A DNA stretch of 56,227 bases from Diphasiastrum complanatum (lineage: Eukaryota > Streptophyta > Lycopodiopsida > Lycopodiales > Lycopodiaceae): assembly GCA_029204225.1 (NCBI GenBank), contig MU833459.1, positions 1-56,227 of the forward strand. Reading direction: 5' to 3'. Positions 23,294-35,552 of the stretch are shown here, in pieces (positions within the stretch are counted from its first letter, which is position 1; each line of letters starts with the position of its first letter). The translations under genes were made by a program, and so were the position numbers. The notes under the pieces are model-generated. The model was not told the DNA's origin. It worked only from the letters and a program-made list of their open reading frames with translations, and ran no database searches.

Positions 23294-25823
23294 ATGGCAA
23301 CCTCAATTGGAGTCATGTTGGAAGCCAATGATAGGCTTATCTCAAGTAATTATTCATTGTGGAAAGTGAGGATGGAATCACTTCTTGAGATGAATGATGT
23401 TTTGGATATTGTTGTAGGTTTGGAGGAGAGACCAGCAATACAATAAGATCAAGCGAGGTATGATAAGAGGGCAAGAAGGCTCTACACATGATCAAGATGA
23501 ATGTTACCAATGAGCTTTTCAAGGAAGTTGGTAAGTGCACATCATCTTTGGAAGCTTGGGATTCATTGAAGAAGCTTTATGAATCCAAGTCTACTACTCT
23601 AAGAAGACAAATCTTTTCTTGTTTGCAAAAGAATGAAGAAAGTCCAAGTACTTTTGTTTTGAGAATGAAAGCATTGAATGATGAGTTAGCTTGCATAGAT
23701 GAAAGCATTAAGGAAGGAGAGCTTATTCAAGTGATTCTTAATGGCTTGTTGGATGCTCATGCTAACATTTTTCAAAGTATCGCTATTCAAAAGACTTTGC
23801 CAAGTTTGATGGATCTTCAAGAGATCTTGATCAATGAGGAATATAGGCTTCAAGCAAGAGGTGGATCTACATCGACACTTCAAGAGGATGCTATGTTTAC
23901 AAAGGGCAAATTCAAGGGAAAAACCAAAAGTAAGTGGTCTAAAGTGCAAGATCAGGTAGATTTTTTTTCAAGTGGCAAAAAGAAGGATAGATCAAAGCTC
24001 AAGTGCTTCTATTGTGGCATCAAAGGACACTTTGCCAGTGAGTGCTACAAGAAGAATAGAGATCAAGGAGACAAGCAAGGCAATCTTACTCTTGATGTGG
24101 ATGGTTTGGATGTTCAAAATGCAAATGATGATGGTTTTGTGATGTCTTCATGTATGCTTGCTAATGATGGAGATCTAGATCCTTGGTGGATTGATAGTGG
24201 AGCAAGTTTACACATGACCTTTCACAAAGAGTACTTCACATCTTTGTTGGCATATGGAGATGACAAGAGGGTTATCTACACAGCAGATGATGGGTAGTGT
24301 GCAATCAAAGGAATTGGCACCATTCCTATTTCTCTCTCTACAAATAGGAATGTTCATTTGGAGGATGTCTTGGTTATTCCATCTATTACCAAGAATTTGC
24401 TTAGTGTGAGTCAATTGCTAGGTAAAGGCCTCAAGGTGGAGTTTGATGGAGATGCCTTTATGATTAAAAGGAGGATGTCTTGATTGGAAAAGGTAAAAGG
24501 CAAGGGAAGTTGTTGAAACTAGATTCTTGTGTTATTGCTAACCAAGTTGGATGTGTTGCAAGGGAGCAAATTCCTGTTCAAGAGGTTTGGCATAAAAGGA
24601 TGGGACACCTCAACTTCAAGTCATTGGAGGAAATGGCTAGGAAGAAGATTGTGATAGGTCTTCCAAGTTTCTTAAGTGGCATCAAGCATTTTTGTGAGTC
24701 TTGTGCTTTGTCTAAGTCACATAGACTACCTTATACTAGATCTACAAAGCCTTTTCAACTTGTACATTCAGATATTCATGGATTTACTACAATTAGCAAT
24801 AGTGGAGCTAAGATGTATGTAACATTCATTGATGATTTTAGTAGATTTTGTTGGATCTATCTACTAAAGACAAGGATGAAGTGTATGATGTCTTTATCAA
24901 GTTCAAGAATGCAAGGGAGAACCAATTTTCCACAAGGATCAAGTGCTTAAGGAGTGACAATGGTGGTGAGTGACATATCTACCAAGTTCAAGGCCTTTCG
25001 TGATGGAGTGGCTGAAAGGAATAATAGGACTTTATGTGAAAGTGCTAAATCCATGAGGTTAAGTGCTAATCTTGAGAAACCATTTTGGGATCAAGCTTTG
25101 TTGTGTGCCAATTTCTTGTGCAATAGGTGTAGTGCTATTTTGGATGGAAGGACACCTTTTGAGATGCTATTCAAGAGGAGGCCGAGTGTCAACTTTCTAA
25201 GAACCTATGGATGCACATGCTATGTCAACATTGCTCTTGATGCTAGGACCAAGGAGGATCCATCTTTAGGAAGAGGTATTTTTGTTGGATATAGTGAGGT
25301 GAGTAAAGCCTACAAGGTTTTCATTCCTTCTACTAACAAAGTGGTTGTTGGTAGAGATGTCATGTTTGATGAGGGGAACATTCCAAAAGTTTCTTCAAGC
25401 ATGATTGATGGTGGTGTGGATGGATCTAACATTCTTGATGTTGATGAATAGGATCCTACTTTGGATGGTGATGATGATGGACCTTCATCAAGTCAAGATC
25501 CAAGGAGAACATCAAGGGAAAGACAAGTACCTTCAAAGATCACATATGATCAAAAGGGTAAGCAAGTAGTTTCTAGAAATTATGTTTCTTTCCTAACCTC
25601 TTTGGATGAACCTACAAGTGTAGATCAAGCAAGGAAAGAAGAGGAGTGGATCCAAGCAATGGATCTTAAGTATCAAGCTCTTATGAAGAGTGAAACATCT
25701 TTTGGTGGATCTTCTTGTGTACATGGAGCTATGCAAGTGGATGGATGTTATCTTGATGTAAAATCAAGTAATGGATCTAGAAAAAACAAATTCAATGACT
25801 TTGATGGTTATAAAAGGATATAG
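23294..25823 (+). pseudogene. B1 gag-protease-integrase plus start of captured sequence
   Basis: ATG 23294 starts MATSIGVMLEANDRLISSNY. A TAA at 23444-23446 and a frameshift at about 23478 follow, then an open stretch 23488-24297 with the knuckle CFYCGIKGHFASEC and protease WWIDSGASLHMT, ending at TAG 24295-24297 (Glu in B2). A frameshift near 24474 precedes the integrase zinc region HKRMGHLNF...CESCALSK and HSDIHGF. A frameshift near 24870 and a deletion of about 57 bp remove the block before GVAERNNRTLCES. TAG 25449-25451 is shared with B2. From about 25698 the sequence leaves the canonical frame (LMKSETSFGGSSCVHGAMQV), and it ends at FNDFDG where the LTR begins. Confidence 0.9.
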
Positions 25824-26182
25824 CTTGTAGAGAGAGTGATTTTCTCTCTTCTCTATCTCATTTCATGCTTATACATGGTTCTCTTGGGTTCTACTATCCA
25901 TTGGTGCACTATGCTTGTGATTGCTTGTATTTCTGTGTGTAGAATGATCTATAATTGTTATTTTTGGTTTCACACGTGTGAATGGTAGTAGCTTGCTGAT
26001 TTTTTACAGATAGAAAAAATACTTTATCATATCATTCAATTTTGATCAAGTTCTATTAGTGTTTGCATCTCAGTTTGTGTGTAGATGCTGATTTTTCTAC
26101 ATTGGTGAGATTGGTAGTGTATTTCTCTTTCTAACCAAAGATCTTTCAAGTGGTTTGGATCATAATGATCTGAAATCCTTCA
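25807..26182 (+). repeat. 3' LTR of B1, U3 missing
   Basis: Begins at the TATA box (TTATAAAAGG, 25808-25817) and continues through R-U5, matching the reverse complement of the B2 LTRs. The palindrome TTCACACGTGTGAA is at 25969-25982. Ends ATCCTTCA at 26182. Confidence 0.88.
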
Positions 26183-26187
26183 CAGGA

Positions 26188-26404
26188 AATACAATAGGAT
26201 ATTGTTATTGTATGGATAGAAACTTCATTTTATCATATATTTGATGTTTAATCAAGTTCTTATTGAGTTTGCAACATTGCCAACTCAATAAGAACTTGAT
26301 GTTTGATCAAGTTCTTATTGAGTTGTCAATGTTGTATATTGTGTTGAATTTCTAACCACAGATCAAGGGACACATTTTGGATCGTAGTGTTCTAAAATTC
26401 TTCA
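26188..26404 (+). repeat. LTR fragment related to the 46.7 kb LTR
   Basis: TACAATAGGATATTGTTATT and TTGATGTTTAATCAAGTTCT resemble the reverse complement of 46709-46905, ending AAAATTCTTCACA. It contains a direct duplication of TGTTTGATCAAGTTCTTATT and an inverted copy of it (about 26230-26330). Confidence 0.65.
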
Positions 26405-27470
26405 CACTTCACACATGTGGATCCAAGATCTACCAAGAAATCAACATTCTATACATAGAAAACCAAGATATCAAGAGAGAAACACATGAAAAGGACATAG
26501 AAACACAAGAAATGAATTCTCCACAAAAAAAGAAACTATGATGATTATTTCTCCATGCAGGTACAACCACTTATGGCTTTCAAAATGTCATTTAACCACT
26601 TGCCCCAAAATTGACCTAATTTTGAAACTTCTAAATACTTCATCAAAAACCTAGAAATTCTAGTCTAGATGCAATGTACCAAAATTAGCCAGTTAGAATG
26701 GTCCAAATGTGACCTCATCCACTTATCTACTTGCCAAAAATAGTAAATCCACTATCTAGTCCCTTATTGAAAAATATGAAACTATCTCTAAGTTGAGATT
26801 TCAAGTTGGCCTCCAAAAATGTCAATAATCCAACATAACTAGTTGACAAGTTTTTGCACGAAATATAGTGGTAATGTGGCATTTGATCCACTATAATCCA
26901 AGGTGCCAGGTGTTGAAAATGCAGCAAAAATACTCTAATAAACCTTTGAAATGATGGAAGAATCACCTTGAATGGATCCAATTGAGATCCTATAGCAAAA
27001 ACACCAACCAATTTAGTGTTTCCTAGCTTCATCTTGGCTTGAACGCCACTTGAAGGCTCAATTTCATGCAATAACCTTCAACGTGTAAAATTATGGACTG
27101 CCACATGTAGAGTACAATATTTAAATTTCCAAATCAATCTAAAAATTGCAAAGTACTCAACACAAATAGCAAATATCAAGCATCTAGATCACCACCAACA
27201 TTGGTAGATGGAAAACCAATTTTTTACTCATACTTTGATGGAGAAACCATCACATATTTATACATTAGTATCTTGGATATGAGAATTTTAAGGCTTCTCT
27301 ATAATTTTCATAACCTAACCCTAACATCCAACCTAATTGATCATTGGATCCACCCTAATTAGAGTCCTTGATACCGAGATCCGAAAACAATGAAAAGCAT
27401 GCTATTTTTGTTGTCCTATTTTCTCTCTACCCTATCTAAGCATTTTTTGGCCTCATTTCAAAGGTGCCAT
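26405..27470 (-). repeat. Composite LTR fragment (B-type then A-type)
   Basis: 26405-26850 aligns by eye with 46906-47340 (B-type LTR), and 26850-27470 aligns with 47340-47838 (A-type LTR: GATCCACCCTAATT, CTATTTTTG, TTTTGGCCTCATTYCAAA). The same juxtaposition occurs at both loci. It is joined directly to a gag fragment at about 27472. Confidence 0.6.
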
Positions 27471-27472
27471 TT

Positions 27473-27848
27473 GAACATATGAATGAGCACTCTCTCGCTT
27501 CTTTTGGTAACTTTGAAAGATTTGATGCTTCAAGGCAAGAAACCCAGTGTTCTTTGACTCATAAACCTTTTGAAGGGAATCCCAAGCCTCTTAGGAGGAG
27601 GTAAACTCTCCTACTTCCTTTATGATTTCATTGGCTACATTCATTTTAATACAATAAAGCGCTAGTTTGCACCTCTTCTTGTATTTAGTGGATTCTTGAG
27701 GGTGGATGGGCTCATCCTCCTCACCACTCACTATGTCCATAAAATCTTGCATTACAAGGATTGATTCCAGTCTTGATTTCCAAATAGAATAGTTTGATTT
27801 GTTCAATCTATCACTAGAATCCAAAAGATAAGGGTTCATGGATGCCAT
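27473..27848 (-). pseudogene. Copia gag N-terminal fragment (A-like)
   Basis: ATG 27848 starts MASMNPYLLDSSDRLNKSNY, followed by SIWKSRLESILVMQDFMDIV, NVANEIIKEVGEFTSS, an in-frame TAA near 27591, then EAWDSLQKVYESKN and SYQKKRESAHS. It closely resembles the gag of element A. It breaks off into an LTR fragment, so everything from the middle of gag to the LTR was deleted. Confidence 0.9.
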
Positions 27849-28140
27849 CTTCCTCTAAACAAGAGATTGATTCTATAAGAATGGATACACAATAGATAGG
27901 ATGCAAGTACTAGCTATCCCAATATCTAGGGACCTGAGAATGATCAACAAATGAATTCTCAACAAGATGCCATTTGATGTTGAGCTCAATCAATATTATT
28001 GAAAAATATACAAAATGAAACTAGCTTGCTTGATGTAAAAAAACAACCAAAATTGACTCCTTGATCTAAACTTCACAAGGCTTATAAAGATCCAATCAAC
28101 CTGAAAAAAGATGATCTAATTGCACATAAATGCCACTCTA
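27849..28140 (-). other. Leader of the gag fragment
   Basis: Shares TAGGGACCTGARAATGATCA with the leader of element A. No primer site or LTR is found further right, so the 5' end is lost. Confidence 0.55.
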
Positions 28141-30285
28141 AACAATGGTGGAAAAGCTGCAACCTTCTTTAAAACTTTGCTATCATTGTAAAGGGGGGTA
28201 AGGCAATGGGCAACCATAGTGTGAATATGAGACATTGTATGCCCTTGAAGAATTTGTCCCTCTTGAGAAATCCAAAGAGGTTTCAATTTCAATCCAAAAT
28301 TGAGGCATGCCTTTGGCTCTTGTGTCATGTTGTTCCTTCTCTTGCTCACCACTTTATTCATGTTGCTCTAGATGCTACCAAACCTCCGCTATATACACCC
28401 ACCCTCCAAAGTCGTTGCTGTCCCCATGCTCAAACCATAAGCAAGAGCTTGAATAAAATTGTGCAATGAAATGTTGTGAGATTGTATAAGCTTGCAATCT
28501 CTTGAATAGCTATTCTAGTTTTCAAGAAGAGGCATAAATCTATGCTTTTGTCTTATGTTGTCAAAGAACAAGAATTGCTAACATGAAATGCCTTTTTTAA
28601 AGACTAGTTATTACTTGTTTTGCCCATTTCTCCTATCATACTTTTATAACACATAAATGAAGATCAGTGCATATAAAAAAATTTCAAATCTCATAATTTG
28701 CTAATTTGCATATAAATGTCAAGTTTAAAATAACATTTTAACAAACCAATCCACTAGCACTCCATGTAAGCATTCCCTATAGACAATTCATTAGAAAAAT
28801 GTGACAATTAAACAAATATTGTACCAATCATAGGTGGTGATCAATTTGACATAAAAGTCATTTGTAGGTGCCTAGCCCACATGTACTTCTACGGAGGCAC
28901 CTTTCCTATGTCAACATACTAGAACTTTTGTTGTGTATGTAACCTTCCACACGTTTATTACAAGGTAACTCATATTAAAAGTCTTTTAATGACAAGCAAT
29001 GAATTAAGACATAAATTACAATTAACATCATGAAAATGTTAGTAAAATTATAGGTCCATTCTTCTCTAATGACTTGTTGCATCCTTTTCTAATGACTTGT
29101 TGCAACCTTGAAATCACTTTTAATCATCAACATACTTTTAATTATTTACACTTTGATATCTTATGGTGATTGAAAAATGTGGCATGCTTGTAACACTTCT
29201 TCATAATTAAATTCACTATAAAATATGCACTACGGTAACTATCAACCACCCCAATGAAAACCATGTTGCTCCCAAGTCAATCAAGTTCATGAAGTCAAAT
29301 CATCTCAATGAATCATCATGCATGATAGTCCATCCAATATCACATAGCTCACACTTTATTTTTTTTATCTATGTTAAAAGTGATTCATAAATACTTAATC
29401 TTTATCAATCAATATTGAACTATATGTTGGTTCTTTTTGGATTGAAGTGGCAATTTTGAACCATATCAAGAAATTAAAAATGAGCATAAATAACTCACAA
29501 ATTTTAACAAAGTTAATTTCTAGACGTTATTCTTTGTTGAATACATATGACTCACTCATTCTCTCTTATAGTCATTGTTGAGATTTTGAGGGAACTATGT
29601 CCCAATCAAAACACGTGCAACAACACTAAAGTATTTATCTAAATATTTTCACATTTACTTACTCCTCACCTAAAATAGTGCTCTCTTATGAAGCATTGTG
29701 GTAATCTAAAAAATATAATTAGCACTAAAAACATGCCAAAAATACATACTTTAGAAACATACGTGAGAAAGTGGGCCAATGGGAATGCATTACTTGAAAA
29801 TTTTTACTTGAATTTTAATCTTTTTTTGTGAGAGAGCAACACTTTCAAGATAGTTGCATGATCCACTAATTGGAACCTTTGGATTTCTACTATATTGAAT
29901 CCATACTAGGAATTGATGTAGATGGTGCCACAAGTATGTTTCTTCACACAATTTCAATTGCTTTAACTATAAAAGTTGAAAACTATGTGTGTGTATGGAA
30001 TAGCTTGGAACATGGTCAGATCTAGTCACCAAAATCTCTTAAGTAGAAATCACAAGATTCATGTGAGTCCCAATTTGGACCCAACTCTAAAAAGTAATCT
30101 CTAAGTTTAAAAATGACATTGGGCCTCTACTTTTATTTTAATTGCAAGGCCTAAGTCAAGTTATTTTATTTACAACTTTAATTGCGTGCTCATTGGGCCA
30201 TGGGCTTATACACGCAGGATGCGATGCCCTCGCAACAAATTTAGTGCAGGATTTTATTTATTTACACTTTGTTGGGAATACCCCC
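28141..30285. other. AT-rich DNA, no gene recognised
   Basis: About 2.1 kb without a supported gene. The frames at 28116-28469 have no domain. Could be decayed transposon or intergenic DNA. Confidence 0.6.
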
Positions 30286-31289
30286 AACACTCAGATTTAC
30301 ATCAGTATTCACCATTTGCAGATTACAAAGATGTGTACAATCTAAGCACTGCAAAGAAGAGAGATTGCTACACCTCTATACAAGAATCTGAGAACACAAA
30401 GGTTCTGAACTTGTAGATGAATAGCAAAAGCAGTAGATCTACATTAAAGCACCAACAGAGCTTCTGAGCCTCTGTTCTGCATTGTGTCTGAATGAATGCT
30501 AGTGGCTTGAGCCTGACAAGTTATAGCAAAAGCAAAATCGTGCTAGAGAGAAGAGGGCGCTGCAACTCTTTGCAAGAAAGAGCAAATGGTCATTTGCCAT
30601 CTGGAACAGGGCTCTCATTTGCCAATAAGAAGCTACCAACATAGGTTTGATAGCTAGAAACAGGTTTGATGGCTATTTCAAACAGTGCGATTGGCTGAAG
30701 ATAAAACTTTGGAGTGCTAGTGATGACTAACTGCCTCAGGAAATGCCACAGATATGTTAGATGGGCGATGCAGGACCTGCTTCTCTGATTTGCCTTGAAT
30801 ATGATAGATGGGCGATGAGGACTTGGAGACCTGCCTGGAAATCGTTGCTTGAGAAGAGGATGAAAGAACGATGGCCCAATGACCCGCTCAAAGTGTGTTG
30901 AGGTAGGCACTAAAGAACGAGGCTCCCGAGTGCGAAGGTGGGCTGGAGATGAAGCCCGATGGTGGCTGGCTACAATCGTACCTTCTTAAACCAATGACTT
31001 CCACAACAAAAATTGAACCTTACATGAGTATTGCCTCAGTATTAAATTACAAATGGTCTTTATGTAGACTATGCAGTTTAAATATAACTTAAAAGAGCGA
31101 TAACTAGGCACAGCCATATGCCAAATTCATAAGTAGTAAAAGGCCGCCTTAGTGCCACAGAACAGATTTGACTCATAGCACTAAATATAGCTTAAAACCA
31201 TACTAAGCACTGTGATAAGAAGTAAGGCTTATGATTTAGCATTAAGAAGCCGACAAAATGTAGTAAAGAGCCATAGTCATGGCTCCACA
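30286..31289. mobile_element. Second copy of Y (about 1 kb, truncated)
   Basis: Inverted relative to 16669-18013, above 90% similar by eye, with about 370 bp missing. It ends CTCCACA at 31289, and the next five bases GAATC are the target duplication within the E LTR. Its left part, corresponding to 18014-18549, is absent. The frame at 30590-30910 lies within it and is not a gene. Confidence 0.7.
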
Positions 31290-31576
31290 GAATCGTATTG
31301 TCTTCTCAATCAGTAGATAGCTACAGGGTTGCAAAATCTAAAGACGAAGTATCAAAAACTAACTGGCATTTTTCACACTTTTTGCATTTTTCGCATTCTC
31401 TCTGTTCGGAATTTTTGCATTTTTCTATTAGAGCTAAAATGTGCGTAAGTGCATAGAATTCACATAGTTTCACATTTTTTGCCATCCAAAAAATGTGACA
31501 ATTGCATAATAATGCATGTTTTTGCATCCTTAAATTTATTAGCTACAGTTGAGGCAGGAACGAATAGTTTGCTTCA
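31290..31576 (+). repeat. 5' LTR of E, distal part only
   Basis: Matches 35284-35552 of the 3' LTR (TATTGTCTTCTCAATCAGTA...GTTTGCTTCA), roughly 90% by eye. Begins exactly at the GAATC duplication next to Y. Confidence 0.9.
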
Positions 31577-31577
31577 C

Positions 31578-31589
31578 TGGTATTAGAGC
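31578..31589 (+). promoter_or_regulatory. Primer binding site of E
   Basis: TGGTATTAGAGC, one base from canonical, one base after the LTR's CA end. Confidence 0.9.
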
Positions 31590-31617
31590 ACTGTTGTAGA
31601 CTAAAATTAAGGACAAG

Positions 31618-34600
31618 ATGGCAACGAACCTACAACAGAAGGTTGTAAGCGTGTTTGATGGCAGCAACTACGTTGTTTGGAAACACAAAATGAAGATGCT
31701 ACTCAGAGGAGAAGGCCTATGGAGCGTAGTGGATGGTGCTGAAGTAACACTACAACAGAATCCGGCTGAATGAAGAAAGAAGAAGGATTAGAGCAATGGC
31801 TCGAATCACTCTGTCGCTTGCAAAAGACATCATGATGACCACCGTGGCCTACAAGACCAGCCATGAAATGTGGGAAAGGCTACAGGCCAACATGGGCGCA
31901 TGACAAGTGCAGAGATCTTACATCTCAATAATCAGCTTCTGAACATGAAGTGGGACGGCAGTGATCTAGACAAGCATGCAGGGAAGATGAAAGCAATCTT
32001 CGATCAACTGGAAACTATAGATCAGAATCATGTGATTCCACCGGAGCAATAGTTCTTACACTTCATAAGAACTCTACCATCTACTTAATACAGCCTAAGG
32101 CCAATACTCATAAGGACACCTAACATGACATTCAGCGATGTTGTGAAAGCTGTAAAGGATGAAGTCATCATGAGAGATCATATTGACTCTCAAGATAGCA
32201 AGGACCAAGCATCATTGTTAGAAGAAAATAGAAAGCAAGAGTGCAAAGGCCAAGCACATCTTCAACAAGAGATGAAAACAGCTCAAGACCATCTGCAATA
32301 TGCAATTACTATAAGAAGAAAGGACACTTAGAAAAAGATTGTTCGGAAATCCCAACAACTTTTGCATTCATTGTAAGAAGAAGGGACACCCAGCATTTGA
32401 TTGTTGGTTCAATCCCAAAAACAAGAACAAAGACAAGGCCCATACTGTTGAATCTTCCCATCAAGAGGAAGAACCAGAGCAAACTATGACAACAAGAGAT
32501 GTGGCACACTCAGATCTTAAGATCGTCATAGACTCAGGAGCCACATCGCACATCACGTGCAAAAGATAATCCTAAAGGACTACAAGACATCCAACGGGGA
32601 CAGAGAAGTTATCCTTCGAGATAACAGCAAGCACCATGTTGAAGGGACATGAACTCTACGTATAAAGACCACATCTGGATACAAAGATTTAGAGGGAGTT
32701 TTACACATTCCCACATTGAAGAGTGATCTGCTATCAGTAGCAAAGATCATTGATATGGGGTTGAACGTTACTTTCAATAGTAACAAATGTCACATAAAGG
32801 ACTGTGAAACCAACCAAATCCTAGTGATAGCTGAAAGAGAAGAAAACTTGTATCGAACAAGTATCCTAGATCCTATAGATCAAGTTCTTGTCGCCTCAGA
32901 TGAAGAAAGCAAGAATGAACTATGGCATAAGAGGATGTGCCATTGCAACATGAGCACATTCTACAGAATGTCAAGAAGCAAAATGGCAGAAGGCATGAAT
33001 GTGACTGACAGAAAGATCAGTCTATGTGAATCATGTTTGAAGGGCAAGCAGCACCGTGAACCATTCAGATTCGAAGGATTACAAGCAAAGGAGGTTCTTG
33101 GACTGATACATAGCAATCTATGTGGACTTATGAAAGTTCAGTCTATATCATGATCACAATACTTCACTACATTCATTGGGACACACATGACCTTTGTCTA
33201 TTTTTTGAAGAAAAAGTCTGGAGTGTTTACAGTTTTCAAAGATTTTTAAAGTTTAGCTGAAACACAAACAAGAAGAAAAATCAAAGTTTTGAGATCTGAT
33301 AATGGTGGAGAATACACTAGTATACAAATTCAAGAACTTCTTCCAGCATGAAGGAATTGAAAGGCAGTATATTGTGCCCTACACACCATAGCAAACGAGG
33401 TAGTAGAGAGAAAGAACCGGACCTTCACGGAGACAGCAAGGTGCATGATGGTGCAAGCAAACTTATCGAAAGAATTTTGGACAGAAGCTATACTGATAGC
33501 CGTGTATCTCCAAAATAGGAACATGACAGTTGTTGTAAGCGATGTCACACCTTATGAGGCATGGACTGGCAAAAAGCCCAATCTCTCGCATGTTAGAGTG
33601 TTTGGTTGTAGGGCATATTGCCTTAGTAGTCAAAAATTCTCAATAGTCCATCACATTGATATCAAAGACTACATTCCTACATGGTTTTCTTGATGAAGAA
33701 ATCTATATGAGACAGCCACAAGGCTTCCTTGATCCAGAATTCCTTGATCTATGAAGTGTATTTATGGGTGGAAACAAGCCGCAAGAGCTTGGCACAAAAG
33801 AATGTCTGAGTTTTTAGTCTCTGTTGGTTTTAGAAGATTAATTTCAGATACTGATGTATTTGCTAAAACTGAGGGTAATACCTCTCTGATCTTAGTAGTT
33901 TTTGTTGATGACACTCTAATGTTTGGTAATAACTTAGAGATGATACAAGAAACCAAACAGCAAATAAGCCAAGATTTTGAAATTATGGACCTTGGAGAAG
34001 TTCAGAAATTTCTAGGAATAGAAATTACTAGAAATAAAGTAACTAGCAATATAAAACTTTCTTAGCAAAGTTACGCTTATAAACTTCTGGCAAACTATGC
34101 AATGCTAGAATGCAAAGGGAAAGAAACTCCTATGGCATTAGAAGCAAAACTATCAAAAGAAGATTGTCCAAAGACTGAGTAGGAAGAGTTCGAAATGAGT
34201 AATACACCCTTTTAAAATCTGATTGGAGCTCTAATGTATCTAACTGTATGTACTCGGCCAGACTTGGCATTTCTATTCTATGTTTTAGCACAATTTTCTA
34301 GCAATCCAGAAAGGCACCATTAGGAGCTGGCAAAGAGAATCTTACGATATCTCAAACACACCACGGACTTTGGCATTATGTATTCAAATCCAGATGAATC
34401 TGTTTTGAGCATACATCGATGCTACATGGGCAAGATCAAGGGATGATAGCAAATCTATCACTGGCGAATGCTTCATGATATGTGGAGGGCCAGTAAGCTG
34501 GGTCTGCAAAAAGCAAACTCTTGTCACACAATCCTCATGCGAAGCTAAATATGTAGCTGCTTCAAAGAATACAAACAAGATCGTGTGGTTGAGACAACTA

Positions 34601-34864
34601 TTGAATGAGTTAGGAGAGCAACAAGCAGAACCTATTGTCATGTATATGGATAATACCAGCGCAATCTCCATGACTCAAGATCTTGTCTTCCATTCTAGGA
34701 CAAAGCATATTCAACTCAAGTACCATCATATCAGAGATTTTGTGTAGAAACAGAAAATTTAGACTGAGTATGTGAAGACCGTAGAAATGAGAGTGGACCT
34801 TCTGATCAAGCCCCTTACAAAACAATTGTTCAAAAAACATAGGAAAAACATGGGAGTCGGCTGA
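31618..34864 (+). pseudogene. E gag-pol remnant
   Basis: ATG 31618 starts MATNLQQKVVSVFDGSNYVV. Gag continues in shifting frames to two knuckles: the first reads CNYYKKKGHLEKDC (a Cys is Tyr), the second CIHCKKKGHPAFDC. Then protease VIDSGATSHITC (32524-32560), the integrase zinc region WHKRMCHCN...CESCLKGKQ, and the integrase core with HSNLCG, whose first catalytic Asp is Asn. Further motifs are LRSDNGGEY and ERKNRTFTET. The RT N-terminus is deleted near 33690-33750; the active site is FVDD. RNase H follows with SSCEAKYVAASKN (34475-34747), then LLIKPLTKQL. Many stops and shifts; inactive. Confidence 0.92.
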
Positions 34865-34888
34865 AAGAGTCTTTAGTTCAAGAGGGAG

Positions 34889-35552
34889 TGTTGGAAAATG
34901 AACTTCACTTTCCTTCATCCTTGGATACTTCCATGCGGGATGAATCAGATCTCGCAAAGGCGACCGCAAGTGCAGTCTATTCGAATGGAAGCAGACAACT
35001 GCAACCTATTAATGCTTAATCGCAGCCCCTTTGTTACAAGACCAACTTAAAAGGAAATGTATGAAAGAATATATATTTTCTCTACCAATGGACATAAGTA
35101 GAGAGATAGGAAAAACTGATAGCACAAAATAGAATAAAACAATTTTTGCAGTCAGATATGTGGCAGACTGTAAACTCTCCTTTAAGAAGTTTTCATAAAG
35201 CAATAGATCATTTTCTATCAGTTTTGCGCTGTGTACGCATGAATACAAGTATTATTTATGTGAACATTGTTACTCTGATGAATGAATCATATTGTCTTCT
35301 CAATCAGTAGATAGCTATAGGGTTGCAAAATCTAAAGACGAAGTATCAGAAACCAACTGGCATTTTTTGCATACTCTCTCTTTGGGATTTTTGCACTTTT
35401 CTAGTAGAGCTAAAATGTGCGTAAGTGCGTAGAATTCACATAGTTTTGCATTTTTTGCCTTCCGAAAAATGCGACAATTGCAGAATAATGCATGCTTCCG
35501 CATCCTTAGATTTGTTAGCTGCAGTTGAGGCATGAACGAGTAGTTTGCTTCA
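34889..35552 (+). repeat. 3' LTR of E (664 bp, complete)
   Basis: TGTTGGAAAATGAA start right after the polypurine tract; end GCTTCA. The uninterrupted Y target GAATC is at 35284-35288. Confidence 0.9.

Larger units (their letters stand above)
22656..26182 (+). mobile_element. B1: defective B-family copia element
   Basis: Order: U5 remnant (22655-22681), primer site (22684-22695), leader, broken gag-pol (23294-25823), then the TATA-R-U5 part of the 3' LTR (25807-26182). The 5' LTR is reduced to about 27 bp. The internal part jumps from the captured sequence straight into the LTR at 25806, so RT, RNase H, polypurine tract and U3 are missing. Both U5 ends read GATCTGAAATCCTTCA, confirming the pairing. 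Confidence 0.85.
31290..35552 (+). mobile_element. E: degenerate copia element
   Basis: Contains a partial 5' LTR (31290-31576), primer site, gag-pol remnant, polypurine tract AAGAGGGAG (about 34880-34888) and a complete 3' LTR (34889-35552). The first 400 bp of the 5' LTR are missing, cut at the Y insertion. The double zinc knuckle marks it as Tork/Tnt1-like, distinct from A and B. Confidence 0.88.

Noticed and set aside
30590-30910. 106-codon frame, also seen at 17417-17710
   Set aside because: Lies in the LTR-like element Y in both copies, with no domain; coincidence in a repeated noncoding sequence.
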